Source of the DNA: Membranipora membranacea
Lineage: Eukaryota > Bryozoa > Gymnolaemata > Cheilostomatida > Membraniporidae
Length of the DNA: 64,000 nucleotides
NCBI GenBank assembly: GCA_914767715.1
Contig: OU612066.1
Coordinates: forward strand, 3,787,001 to 3,851,000
Direction: 5' to 3'
The translations under genes and the position numbers were made by a program. Shown piece by piece: positions 50,301 to 59,532 of the stretch; positions within the stretch are counted from its first letter, which is position 1, and each line of letters begins with the position of its first letter. Below the pieces are notes generated by a model. It was given only the letters and a program-made list of their open reading frames with translations. It was not told the DNA's origin and did not search any database.

Positions 50301-53300
50301 ACAACAACAAATTCTAGCCAAAAATCAACAAAGGCTGCTCAGACAACAACAAAGGCTCAAGTAGCATCAAGGGCCACTCAGGCAACACAGGCTGGTGATG
50401 AAACAACAACGAATGTTGGTCGATCTCCAACAGAGGCTACCCAAACCATCACAACAGAGGCTACCCAAACCATCACAACAGAGGCTGCCCAAACAATCAC
50501 AACAGAGGGTTCTCAGACAACAACCGAGGCTGTCCAAACAAAAGAGGGTGGACAAGCAAAAGAAGTTGCTCATCCGACAACAAAAGTTATCCAAACAACA
50601 ACAGATGCTGTCAAGACAACGGCAAAGGCTCAAGTAACAGCAAAGGCCACTCAGGTAACAGAGGCTGCTGATGAAACAACAACAAATTATGGTCAATCAA
50701 CAACAGAGGCTACCCAAACCATTACAGCAGAGGCTACCCAAACCATCACAACAGAGGCGCCCCAAGCCATCACAACAGAGGCTTCACAGACAACAACAGA
50801 GGCTGTCCAAACAAAAGAGGGTAGACAAGCAAAAGAAGCTCTGACAACAAAAGCTGTCCATACAACAACAGGAGCTGCTCATGAAACGAAGCAGCCTGCT
50901 TTGACTACAACAGAGGCTGCTTTTACTGTGACAAGGGCTAATCAAGCAACAACAGAGAGTGCTCTAACTTCAACGGAAGTTCCTCAAACAACTACAACAA
51001 CAGAGGCTGCTCAAATGATAACGGAGGCCACCCATACCACGACAACATCACCAGCTGTTGGATTAATTACAGAGTTACCCACAACGAGGGTGGCTGACGT
51101 TGAGACAAGTACTGTAGAAATATCTAGTTCATGTAAGTAATTGATGTCAAAACTGAGTTTAATCTATAATGATGTAGTATTCCTGTAGAGAATGTTCCTA
51201 GTTTATGTTACACTGATGTCAGAACATAGTAGTGTATTGAGTTATTTGATAGATAATACAGGGGCGTATATTCTAAAAAATTTCACTCACTGACTTTTTA
51301 GAGATGAGCATAATGATCAGGCGCAGCCCGATCCACACGCTGTAAGCGCCCTCCCACCACGGAAATTGTTGCATATCGGTAGCAAAATAGTGCAAGCAGA
51401 GAGGTGAGCACTGAGCTGTTGGGTACTTTCAGAAAACAAGTCAATAGCAGTAGAAGATTACGATAAAAATGCTCCAGTTATAAAGCACCCAATTGAAAAA
51501 AACTGACCTAGATGGGATTCGAACCCACAACAATTATATTAACAGTGATTATTAGGCAGACGCTCTACACACTGAGCTATTCAGCCATTCACGGAAACCG
51601 GCGGGCCGTGAGTGTTAATATACGCCACTGAGATAGTATGCCTTGATTGTTTTACAGTCTCTGAAACAAAAGCTGAAACAACATCAATGACGACCGAACT
51701 CAATGTACGAAAATCCAATGATCAGAAGGATGGAGATTTATCGGGTCAAGCAACAACATCAGAGGTTGATCAAACAACAACGACGACTCAGACATCAGAG
51801 GCTGCACAAACAACAACAAATTCTGGCCAAGCAACAATAGATGCTGCCCAGACAACAACAGAGGCTCAAGTAACAGCAAAGGCCACTCAGGCAACAGAAG
51901 TTGCTGATGAAACAACAACGAATGTTGGTCAATCAAAAACCGAGGCTACCCTAACAATCACAACAGAGGCTTCACAGTCAACAGCAGAGGCTGTTCAAAC
52001 AAAAGGGGGTAGACAAGGAAAAGAAGTTACACAACCGACAACAAAACCCGCCCAAACAACAACAGGAGCTGCTCATGAAACGAAGCAACCTGCTTTAACT
52101 ACAACAGAGGCGGTTATTACTGTAACAAAGGCAAATCGAACAACAAGAGAGGGTGCTCTAACTTCAACAGAGGTTGCTCAAACAACATTGAAAGAGGCTG
52201 CTCAAACTATAACCGAGGCCACCTATACCTCAACAATATCACCAGCTGATGGATTAACAACAGAGTTACCCTCAATGAGGGTGGCTGACCTTGAAACAAG
52301 TACTGCGGTAATATCTAGTTCAGGTAACTAATTTCTGTTAAAAACAGAGTTTCCTGTAGAGAATGTTCCTAGTTTATGTTACACTGATGTCAGAACATAG
52401 TATTATTATGAGTTATTCGATAGATAATATGCTGTGATTGTTTTACAGTCTCGGAAACAAAAGCTGAGACTACATCAGTGGCAACCAAACCCAATGTATC
52501 AAAATCCAATGATCAGAAGGATGGAGATTTACCCGGTCAAGCAACAACATCAGAAGCTGCTCAAACAACAACAAATTCTGGCCAAAAGACAACAGAGGCT
52601 GCTAAGACAACAACAGAGGCTCAAGTAGCAACAAAGGCCACTCAGGCAACACAGGCTGCTGATCGAACAACAACGAATGTTGGTCAATCAACAATAGAGG
52701 CTACCCAAACCATCACAAAAGAGGCTACCCAAACTTCACCCTTGACAACCAAACTCAATGTACCAAAATCCAAAAACCATAAGGATGGAGATTTATCGAA
52801 TCAAGCAACAAGAGAGGCTACTCGTACAACAACAGAGGCCGTCAATACAGCAACAGAGGCTGCTCAGACTACAACAGAAGCTAATCAAACAATAAGGAAA
52901 GCTGTTATTGCCACAGAAGAGGCTGTGTACTCAGCATCAGTGGTTGACCAAACCACAACACGTTCTAGCCAAACAACAACAGAGGCCGCCCAGGCAACAA
53001 CAGAGACTCAAGCAACAACAGAGGCCACTCAGGGAACAAAGGCTGCTGATCAAACAACAACAAATGTTGGTCAATCAACAACAGAATCAGCTCCTACAAC
53101 AACGGAGGCTACTCAAACCATCACAACAGATGCTGCACAGACAGCAACAGAGGCTGTACAAACAAAAGAGGGTAGACAAGCAAAAGAAGCTACACAACCA
53201 ACAACAAAAGCTGCTGCCCAAACAACAATAGGAGCTGATCAAACGGCAACAGAAGCTGTTCAAGAAACAAAGCAGCCTGCTTCAACTGCAACAGAGGCTG

Positions 53301-56300
53301 TCCACACAAGACCAGAGGCTGTTCAAACTACAACAGAGGTTACTCCAACAACAATTGAGGCTAATCAAACAATAGCAGAAGCTGTTCAGACAAAAGAAGC
53401 TGCTCTTACTAAAATGGTGGCAGCTGAAACATCAACTAAGGCTACTCAACCAATAACAGATGCTGCATATACCACGACAAAGGCTGCCTACGCAGCAACT
53501 GAGGATGATCAGACCACAACAGAGACTGTCCAAACAACGACAGAGTCTGTTCGAACAACAACAGAGGCTACTCAAACAACAACAGAGGCTACTCAAACAG
53601 TAGCAGAGGCTACATTAACAATAGTGGAGACTAGTCGAACAATAACGGAGACTCTCCAGACTATGGCCGATGGTATTCTAAGCACAACAACCATAACTGC
53701 AAAAGAAGCTGCTCCAAAGGCAAAGGAGGCTGTTTTCACAACGATAGAGGCTGACCAAACAAAGAAAGAGGCAGCTCAGACCACAACAGAGGCTGCAAAT
53801 ACTGCAACAGAGGCTGCTCAGACTATAACAGAGGCTGCTCTTATAGCAAAAGAAGCTGTTTTACCAACAACAACATTAAATCAATTACTAACACCGCAAA
53901 ACGCCGATGCAGAGCAAACAACCATAACAAAGGAGTTTATATCCCAGTCACATGATGAGGGTCGCCCAACACAGACCAATTATAAAGGCTCCAAAGTAGT
54001 TACGCCATCCATAAATACCCAAATCACTCTAACATCAATTCTTTTTTCAACTTTGAGCTCCTACAGCCTTGTTCCCAGCGATCCTGACCAATCGACTACA
54101 AGCAGCGACCCCAGTACTTCAGTTGACCTGACAACTATTCGTTTCCCGGAATTTGAAACTTCAGATGACTATCAACTCACACCGAATACTGACAACAAAA
54201 GGACATCAAAGGTTTCTATTCCTAGCTTAAGAAAGCTTCCCAAAGGGACTTTACAATCTACAGTTAGTTCGCAAACTGATCCCACTTATCTGTTGACCGA
54301 TAATAAAGGAGTGAGCTCGACTGTATCTGCATACATGCAGACAGTCTCAGCAGAGAACACCAGTTCTTTCCTTCCCACTCCTGATGGAATAGATGAGGAG
54401 TCTGGGATGGTGACCACATTACCAGCCTTTATGAGTGAGGCATCATATGTGACAGATTTGAAGGGACCCACAGCCTCAATGTCGGAAGACAGTGACTTTA
54501 CAATCGATGATCCAAGAGCAAGATCTGGTAAACAAATAATAACTGATCAAAGTTTTGATGAAACAACCACCGTAGAAGACCCTTTGTTTGACAGTACCAC
54601 TACATCTCCTTACACCGACCCCTCAGGTATTACGATGTAAACTGATCATTTCTTTTTTCATTCAAATTCTATAGTTTATGTGCTGTATTTTTAAAGAACG
54701 GTGAATTGTTGTCATTGAGCATTTTATCCGGTTCTCAAGTCCAAAAGCAAGTATTACATCTTCAATTTTAATTTTTTAAGATGACACTGAATCCACTCTA
54801 GGCAGATCCAGTCCGGGAAGATCTAAACCTAGAGGCAGAAAAGGGCCTGGCAACAGCCAGGGCCGCAGTCAAGGCAAAGGCAAAGGGAGCAAAGGCAGCA
54901 ACCAAGGCAGCAGCAACCAAGGCAGCAGCAACCAAGGCAGCAGCAACCAAGGCAGCAGCAACCAAGGCGGCAGCAACCAAGGCGGCAGCAGCCAAGGCTT
55001 CATCAAAGGCGATAACAATCACCAAAATGCAGGTAGGCATTAAACAAGCTGAAATCATCGACTTAATAATAAACCTAGACGGGGCAGGATTGAGCATGAT
55101 CAGTGATGTGCTGAGGCACTTAATTCTGGTTGACGTACTGTCATTGAAATGTATTTTGGCGGTGTTATCATTGATTCCCAGTCTACAGTTCAGCTTTTCG
55201 GAATCATGTTGATGATACTTTAGCCTGTCAAGAAGCCCCCTGCCATTCCTTTGAATCCCCTGCCTTATGCCCTTTAAACTATCTGCCACAAAGATAATAT
55301 CTGTAGAATTGTTTAAACTTTCTTTTTGTAGGTTATAATAGTGACGATTGAAATTGAATTATGTGAATAGATTGGAATCATAGCAAAACCTTTCAACTTT
55401 ATATTGAGGTTGTACAGACAGGCAAATAAATAATCAAAAGTCATCCGTTGACTTTAAAACTGAGAATTAAGTCACTTAATAACTCAAGGCTTAGAAATAG
55501 AGAAAAGAAATCTGTTGGATACAAGATTCCTAGATTAATATACAAAAAAAATATTTTCGGATTTTAGATACAACTGAGGCATTTCTGTCTGGTACAAACT
55601 AAAGTAATGCTCATCGACATACAAAGGTCATAAGTGATTCTGTAGACTGAGAAAGCGTTCTTCGACATTGACTTCAATAAAAAGCTAAAATCTATTCACA
55701 GGCCCAAGCAGTTTACAGTCTGGCAGATGGAAAACAACTTTCTCCCACGAATATAATTCAGCTACTTTCAATTTGTAGCGTTTGGGTAACACACTTCCAC
55801 TCTTTTGCCAATGAGGTGATGCCTCAATAAAGAAACTAACAATAACAAATTCTCAAATGTATTTCCTTTTCAGGTAGGTATTTTTAAAGGAATAAGGCAG
55901 GGGTTTTCAAAGGCAATGCAGAGTTAGATTTTCTTGTTATCCTTACCTGAAGATTTTTTTTCAAACGAAAAACACCATTGATCGCAAAGCAGCGTCTTCC
56001 AAACTAAAAATTCAATCGAGATTGATTGTGGTATCAACAATATAACCTGGACTGTTGACAGCAAATCTTTGATAACACAATTGTTACTACACAACTCTAT
56101 GTCGTTACGTTGCTCGCAATTAAGTGTCTTGCTTTGTATAATTTCTTCCATCCTGTCTAGGTTTATTATGGAGACATGGGTGTAGCGTAGTAATGAATAC
56201 ACTCTACACACGCTTATTTATTGACTACATAATCATCCGTGTTATATTATTAATTAGTGATGATCCCTTCTGTACGTACAAAGATAATAATTACAAAAAC

Positions 56301-57441
56301 AAAATTGCTGGAAATTATTGGTCTGCCAAATGAAAAATGTTAAATTTAAAACTTTGCTCATTCATAAATTTCTACAATTTTTCATCACCAAACACGGTTA
56401 TTACTACACACCTAAGTTTTTCCTTTCATAGTTTCATGGTTTTGACCATATAAGACAATGTCACTTTATTTATTTCATAGGATTAATAAACTTGCGAACC
56501 CACAGTAGTATATATATGGTTGGTTATAGATTGAGCTGAGTGATTACCTGGTAATTGATCAATGTTGCCAGCATTGCAGGTGTCACCCCCAACTGACAAG
56601 CGTGTCAGTAGAGGGGGGCACCTTCAACGCTTGCAAGATGTATAAAACTTGATCTAGTAATTCCTTACATCTGCATCTCGGATGGGGTTATGTACTATTA
56701 GTATTATGAACATGTGAAGGTCACTTGGCCACATGTAATTAACATATAAAACATGATGGAAAGCAGCAAGTTCTTCTAGGCCCTGAAAAACAGGACCGTT
56801 TTGAAATGATAAATTCCTCATGCAAACACTTCAAAACTCAACAGTCAGCAGCCCTTTTCATGACATTCCTTAATACGGTGGCCACTATCTACCTGTAATA
56901 GCAGGGAAGACAAAAAGTCGTTTTCATAGTTTAATGGCCATCTTTTGTTCACCATACAGGTAATTCAAATAAAGATGGGGGGAAGGAATGTGTGGGTCAG
57001 AGCCAGGTACACTGTGCTGATGACTCAAAGGGTTCAAGTGGGCAACAAGCTGTCACAGATGAACAACAAGCTGTCACAGATGCACCAAATGATGTCACAG
57101 ATGCACCAGATGATGTCACAGATGAACCAGATGATGCCTCAGATGAACCAGATGATGTCACAGATGAACCGGATGATGTCACAGATGCACCAGATGATAT
57201 CACAGATAAACCAGATGATGTCACAGATAAACCAGATGATGTCACAGATGAACCAGATGATGTCACAGATGAACCAGATGATGTCACAGATGCACCAGAT
57301 GATGTCACAGATGCACTAGATGATGTCACAGATGAACCGGATGATGTCACAGATGAACCAGAGCAACAATCAAGAGAAGAGCAAGAATCTGACAAAGAGG
57401 CAACAGAGGCTGCCATTGCTATCGAGGGGGCAAAGAGTTAG
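29328..57441 (+). CDS. secreted CCP/sushi-domain mucin-like protein, about 4,950 residues
   Basis: Model: join(29328-29421, 30002-30210, 30373-30475, 31326-31501, 31778-32033, 32204-32245, 32352-32501, 32767-32982, 35531-35748, 36032-37131, 37451-37618, 38026-41000, 41130-41900, 42047-43210, 43356-44255, 44403-45866, 46020-46334, 50185-51132, 51658-52323, 52449-54626, 54781-55032, 56960-57441). The sum is 14,847 nt, divisible by 3, with no internal stop seen. ATG 29328 starts an Arg-containing n-region and a hydrophobic core (VFILCVVISSLF), a signal peptide. Then come a Cys-rich acidic N-terminus of unknown family, about 18 CCP domains, a Thr/Ala/Glu/Gln mucin-like region, a basic GSSNQ exon and an acidic tail. 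No transmembrane segment or GPI signal is visible, so the protein is probably secreted. CCP arrays mediate protein or glycan binding (complement, selectins, adhesion); the long PTS region should be O-glycosylated. An immune, adhesion or mucus role is inferred. A poly(A) signal lies 90 bp past the stop. Confidence 0.8.
30002..32501 (+). other. Cys-rich N-terminal region of the CCP-mucin (six exons)
   Basis: Exons 30002-30210, 30373-30475, 31326-31501, 31778-32033, 32204-32245 and 32352-32501 encode about 310 residues between the signal peptide and the first CCP. The start is acidic (DDLDVPEDDE). Cysteines are spread singly (DCSS, SCVE, QCSD, PCLG, LCLN, NCEE, RCMC, WCLT, DCST, RCYT, DCDF, LCDT, NCGC). 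No CCP, EGF or lectin pattern is evident. The 42-nt exon at 32204 is the smallest in the gene. Confidence 0.65.
33404..34342 (-). mobile_element. P-element/THAP transposase fragment in an intron, with in-frame stop
   Basis: On the minus strand, 34342-33947 encodes the end of a THAP-type domain (RYRKVCQDHLEDSEF) and a linker. 33922-33404 continues in the same frame as a P-element transposase core, with VVFDEMAIKTDICY and EGLEDFG around the first catalytic Asp. One TAA separates the two parts. The THAP N-terminus and the C-terminal half of the transposase are not seen, so the copy is dead or needs exons I cannot find. It sits in the 2.5-kb intron between the first two CCP exons, antisense to the host gene. 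Confidence 0.75.
37254..37367 (+). ncRNA. pre-miRNA-like intronic hairpin (candidate)
   Basis: In the CCP-mucin intron 37132-37450, 37264-37299 pairs with 37318-37356 through GGCAGTTACC/GGTAACTGCC and ACTAGT/ACTAGT. Small bulges and mismatches interrupt the stem, and the loop is about 18 nt. Weaker pairing extends it to about 114 nt. No flanking direct repeat is visible, so unlike several other hairpins here it does not look like a recent insertion. It lies on the sense strand of the host intron. Without RNA data it stays a candidate. Confidence 0.35.
39531..41000 (+). other. start of the Thr-rich mucin-like region (part of exon 38026-41000)
   Basis: After the last CCP (SCSPV) the exon switches abruptly to Thr/Ser/Pro/Ala-rich sequence. 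The first part is non-repetitive and acidic (about 39531-40000) and the rest approaches the TTEA-type repeats of the later exons. It ends with the block at 40321-41000, which is duplicated at 45208-45866. Confidence 0.85.
41130..41900 (+). CDS. mucin-like tandem exon 1 (257 codons)
   Basis: Phase 1-1 exon, open throughout though it lacks an internal start. It begins with the unit-start motif (SETKAATTSETTKLNV...KDGDLSGKATTS) and ends with the unit-end motif (ADLETSTAVISSSG) before GTAAGT. Between them run Thr/Ala/Glu/Gln words such as TTEATQTITTEA. Confidence 0.85.
42047..43210 (+). CDS. mucin-like tandem exon 2 (388 codons)
   Basis: Same start and end motifs as tandem exon 1, with an internal duplication of the GQSTTEATQTITTEA...VQTKEGRQAKEA block. 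Phase 1-1; donor GTAGGT. Its central block is nearly identical to that of tandem exon 3. Confidence 0.85.
43356..44255 (+). CDS. mucin-like tandem exon 3 (300 codons)
   Basis: Phase 1-1. Very close to exon 2 across the ATHPTTKVIQTTTDAAKTTT part and to the exon at 50185 over most of its length, indicating recent duplication or gene conversion. Confidence 0.85.
44403..45866 (+). CDS. mucin-like tandem exon 4, hybrid unit (488 codons)
   Basis: Phase 1-1. The first 805 nt are an ordinary unit. From 45208 on it is a copy of the end of exon 38026-41000 (40321-41000), so the exon is a fusion of two unit types. Confidence 0.85.
46020..46334 (+). CDS. mucin-like tandem exon 5, shortened unit (105 codons)
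   Basis: Phase 1-1. It has intact start and end motifs but little of the central repeat, so it is an internally deleted unit. Its downstream intron holds the LINE insertion. Confidence 0.85.
46397..50096 (-). mobile_element. degenerate non-LTR retrotransposon (CR1/jockey-like LINE)
   Basis: Read on the minus strand: ORF1-like fragments (50020-49473, with DIEAAFRIKS), an APE-type endonuclease (49285-48855, with INETWF and GDLNFDLNP), a linker (48505-48281) and a reverse transcriptase (47991-47245, with NYRPISIL, GVPQGSVLGP and LIFINDL). A C-terminal domain follows near 46980-46800 (GIEFWGHTAQ). The RT active site reads FAADT where FADDT or YADDT is expected, and several frame breaks are present, so it is dead. 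A T-run at 46397 marks the poly(A) end. The host intron sequence breaks off at AGAAT on the left and resumes after AGAAT on the right (about 50097), giving the insertion ends. GC-rich patches at 46480-46680 and 48960-49170 stand out from the AT-rich rest. Confidence 0.8.
50185..51132 (+). CDS. mucin-like tandem exon 6 (316 codons)
   Basis: Phase 1-1, full-length unit most like tandem exons 2 and 3. Its last base is T where the other units have G or A, so the junction codon becomes TTC (Phe) instead of GTC or ATC. Confidence 0.85.
51251..51638. mobile_element. hAT-like MITE with 8-bp target duplication
   Basis: A 372-bp element (51259-51630) with ends CAGGGGCGTATATT and (reverse complement) CAGTGGCGTATATT. 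It is flanked by AGATAATA (51251-51258) and AGATAGTA (51631-51638), a 7/8 match. CAG-type ends with an 8-bp duplication fit the hAT superfamily. It has no transposase and sits in the intron between tandem exons 6 and 7; the duplicated word is part of the conserved intron sequence. Confidence 0.7.
51504..51586 (-). tRNA. tRNA-like sequence inside the MITE (pseudo-tRNA)
   Basis: The reverse strand has a good A box (TAGCTCAGTGTGTAGAGC) and B box (GGTTCGAATCC) at tRNA spacing, and a D arm that pairs. An Ile(AAT)-like loop CTAATAA is present, but the anticodon stem does not pair, the acceptor stem has mismatches, and the segment between anticodon and T arm is too long. It is therefore a tRNA pseudogene or tRNA-derived (SINE-like) head rather than a working tRNA. 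Confidence 0.55.
51658..52323 (+). CDS. mucin-like tandem exon 7 (222 codons)
   Basis: Phase 1-1 with start motif (SETKAETTSMTTELNV) and end motif (ADLETSTAVISSSG). The central part is shortened relative to exons 2-4. Confidence 0.85.
52449..54626 (+). CDS. mucin-like tandem exon 8, fused and extended (726 codons)
   Basis: Phase 1-1. It starts as a normal unit, but a second unit-start motif (TTKLNVPKSK..KDGDLS) recurs near 52743 without an intron, so two units are fused. From about 53880 the TTEA repeats stop. A non-repetitive Ser/Thr/Pro stretch with more hydrophobic and acidic residues closes the mucin-like region and ends at a GTATTA donor. Confidence 0.85.
54781..55032 (+). CDS. basic Gly/Ser/Asn/Gln repeat exon of the CCP-mucin
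   Basis: Phase 1-1, 84 codons. An Arg/Lys/Gly-rich start (GRSKPRGRKGPG) is followed by about six GSSNQ or GGSNQ pentamers encoded by a 15-bp minisatellite. The minisatellite also gives a poly-Ala shadow frame on the other strand. Low complexity; possibly a flexible or polyanion-binding segment (inference). Confidence 0.75.
55057..55215 (+). repeat. fragment related to the foldback element at 59.5 kb
   Basis: Starts GACTTAATAATAAACCTAGA, as does 59472 onward, then shares GAGGCACTTAATT and TATCATTGATT with the left arm of the foldback element. It is a diverged partial copy in the intron 55033-56959. Confidence 0.6.
56960..57441 (+). CDS. acidic DEPDDVT-repeat terminal exon of the CCP-mucin
   Basis: Enters at phase 1 after CCATACAG and ends at TAG 57439-57441. 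After a short Cys-containing lead (KECVGQSQVHC) it has about 15 copies of a 7-residue unit, D-E/A-P-D-D-V-T, encoded by a 21-bp minisatellite, then EQQSREEQESDKEATEAA. It is very acidic, with one Thr per unit. It could bind calcium or mimic the acidic repeats of extracellular-matrix proteins (inference). Confidence 0.75.
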
Positions 57442-57531
57442 TAAACCCACAACACTTTCTTGATTTCAGATTTTATACTAATTGACAACTTCGGAGGTAA
57501 AATTTGGGCGTATGCTCTTAAAAGTACACTC

Positions 57532-57537
57532 AATAAA
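57532..57537 (+). terminator. polyadenylation signal AATAAA
   Basis: AATAAA 90 bp after the TAG stop of the CCP-mucin gene. It supports 56960-57441 as the terminal exon. Confidence 0.6.
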
Positions 57538-57917
57538 TTTGAATAATTAACAACAAAATTTCAAAGTCAAAGTCAACAACAAACAGTTCGTTGAACGGAC
57601 ATTACAATGCTGTCCTATTTTATACTTTTTGATCACCATTTGGGTATATATTGAATTACAGGCCCCAGTAAATCTGTTTCTTTAGTGTAGTCAAGCCGCA
57701 ACAGCGTTCACAACACTTGTCACCTGATTTGGTCACAAGACTGGGTCAGAAGACTCCGTCACACAACTTAATAGCACAACTGATCACATGACTCGGTTAA
57801 CTTCTTGTTCACACCTCAGTGTCACACAAATCGGTTACTTGGTCACTTCTTTTTTTGTGACTTTAGGATGTCCCCTAAAGAAAGTAAACCATAATAATGA
57901 ACCCTACTTTTTTTTAG

Positions 57918-58041
57918 AGCGCGCCATGTTTCTGCTGACCAAGTGCAGGAATAAAAGAGACCCTCATCACTTCTCTATAGATGGAGTATGTTATCACTGT
58001 GATGTTGCAGCCTTCATCCAACAGGAAACCTGCCATCATGG
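57918..58041 (+). CDS. possible orphan or alternative 3' exon
   Basis: A strong T-rich acceptor (TTTTTTTTTAG) opens a phase-1 frame with several cysteines (TKCRNKR, VCYHCDV, ETCHHG), leaving at a GTAGGA donor in phase 2. It could be an alternative C-terminus of the CCP-mucin spliced from the exon ending at 55032, or an exon of a gene otherwise lost. No following exon was found. Confidence 0.25.
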
Positions 58042-58803
58042 GTAGGAACAGAAGAAACAAGTAACTAATAAGGGATAGATTATCTGCAATTTTAAGGAAA
58101 TTAGTGGATAACTCTACTTGAACAGACCAACACCGCATCAGTTTCTGATAATTAGATACAAAAATACATCCAATACAGTGAAAAGAGATAGGTGGTATTG
58201 AGCTCCTAGATTAGTCCCTGGTATTCCTACTAGGATGATGGACTGCGGTTTGCCTAGGTTATGATTAAGTCAAGATATTGTTGCAGTCAATCCTTTGCAT
58301 AAAACTATGCTCTGTTCTATAGGTTGCCATGATAGATAGCCAATAAGCTCGTACGAAGTTTTGCTACTTACAACTTTTTCAAAGCTGGCCAGTTAATCCG
58401 CCATGGATAAAGGCAGAGAGACTTTGACTTAACTTAGGATATACATTGTATTTCACCTATTATTAAAACTATTTTATTACAGTTTGATATTTTTTCGTGC
58501 CCTTCGTTTGTTAAAGCTTATAAATATATCACACTTTTGAGATCAAAGTTCTTACAATTTTCAAAATTTTTATTGTATTGTTACTTTTTGCTTGTTTATG
58601 TTTTTCGTTGTTGATATTAGTGGTTTTTTGTTTGTTAATTTTTTTAAAGATCTTTGCATTGAGGTTACAATTTTCTTCTTTTTTTTATATTTACTTCACA
58701 CTACAATCCTTGATGCACCGTTGAAAATAAAATTTTATCCCTATTTAATTGTTGAGAGAACTGCTGTTTCAATTCCTTGTAATTATAGCTGTATAATATC
58801 TGT

Positions 58804-58816
58804 GCCCCCCCCCCCC
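58804..58816. repeat. poly-C tract
   Basis: A run of about 12-13 C residues followed by G and CCC. It resembles the tract near 27716 and is a simple repeat. Confidence 0.7.
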
Positions 58817-58866
58817 GCCCTTCCGATTGGCATGTAGTATTCATATCAACACATGAAATGTGCCAG

Positions 58867-58911
58867 GATGATGTCACAGAGTAAGGATATATCCTTACTC
58901 TGTGATGATGT
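58867..58911. repeat. 29-bp perfect palindrome with 8-bp target duplication
   Basis: GATGATGT at 58867-58874 and 58904-58911 flanks a 29-bp insert (58875-58903) that starts CACAGAGTAAGG. With one flanking base on each side it forms a perfect 32-bp palindrome. Geometry is as in the short hairpin insertions at 715, 17445, 17537 and 18106. Confidence 0.6.
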
Positions 58912-59160
58912 GAAGCCAGATTAAAACTAGCGCTGGTATGCGCTAAAGTCAACAAACAAAGGTTTCTAGAGATGCGGGCATCTACTATTTTTTGAGGCAG
59001 ATTGTGGTATCCTCATCGTAATTTGCACTAAGCCATGTCCCATAATGTCTAACAATCTTCACCCACAGACCATTTAGATCATTGACAAATTTCCCAGTAA
59101 ACTTTTATTCTTGCCGGTCAATGACAAAGACCATGCATAAATAAATAAACAAAAACAAAG

Positions 59161-59460
59161 CAGTCAGGTGTATTTATGAAAAATATCATTTTCTTTAAAT
59201 GCTGTCCTTTTTATAGAACGGTGATTTTGGGCTTCCAAAAATATTTTACACGGATGATTCTCATATTCTTTAACCTTTGCAATAAAATAACGAAAACAAA
59301 GAAGATCAAGATGTATTTTTAGCTCTTCGAGCTTTAGTAGAGAAAGACTCTCTTCATAGTCTTCCTCATATGAAATCATAATTCTGGTGCAGAGCTTTTG
59401 AAATCTCTCCAGTTTATCCTTATCATTTTGTGCGGTGTGTGGGAACCAGCAAGGGGCTGC
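59161..59460 (-). mobile_element. LINE 3' fragment (RT C-terminal domain)
   Basis: The minus-strand frame has APCWFPH, KLERFQKLCTRIM, EESLSLLKLEELK and LDLLCFRYFIAKVKE, then HPCKIF. This is the usual order at the C-terminal end of non-LTR reverse transcriptases (W-x-P, RxQKxxxRI, LxxLxLxxLxxRR, LCxxFxxK). It is a 5'-truncated relic. Confidence 0.65.
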
Positions 59461-59532
59461 ATTTTATGATGAAACCATAGACTTAATAATAAACCTAGTA
59501 AAGACAGGACACTGTATATAGCTGAAGTGAGG

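Noticed and set aside
51504-51586. Functional tRNA gene
   Set aside because: A and B boxes are good, but the anticodon stem does not pair, the acceptor stem is mismatched and the variable region is too long.
42482-53231. Long alternative-frame ORFs rich in QQQRLPKPSQQRL on the plus strand and CCCL-type ORFs on the minus strand across the mucin exons
   Set aside because: They are shadows of the repetitive ACA/CAA/GAG/GCT codons; only the Thr/Ala/Glu frame has phased splice sites at both ends of every exon.
54798-55289. Minus-strand ORF with an ALVAAALVAAALVAA repeat
   Set aside because: It is the reverse reading of the GSSNQ minisatellite exon and has no supporting context.
56997-57416. Ser-rich minus-strand ORF and Met/Gln plus-strand ORF over the acidic tail
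   Set aside because: Both are other-frame readings of the 21-bp minisatellite; the D-E-P-D-D-V-T frame alone joins in phase to the upstream gene.
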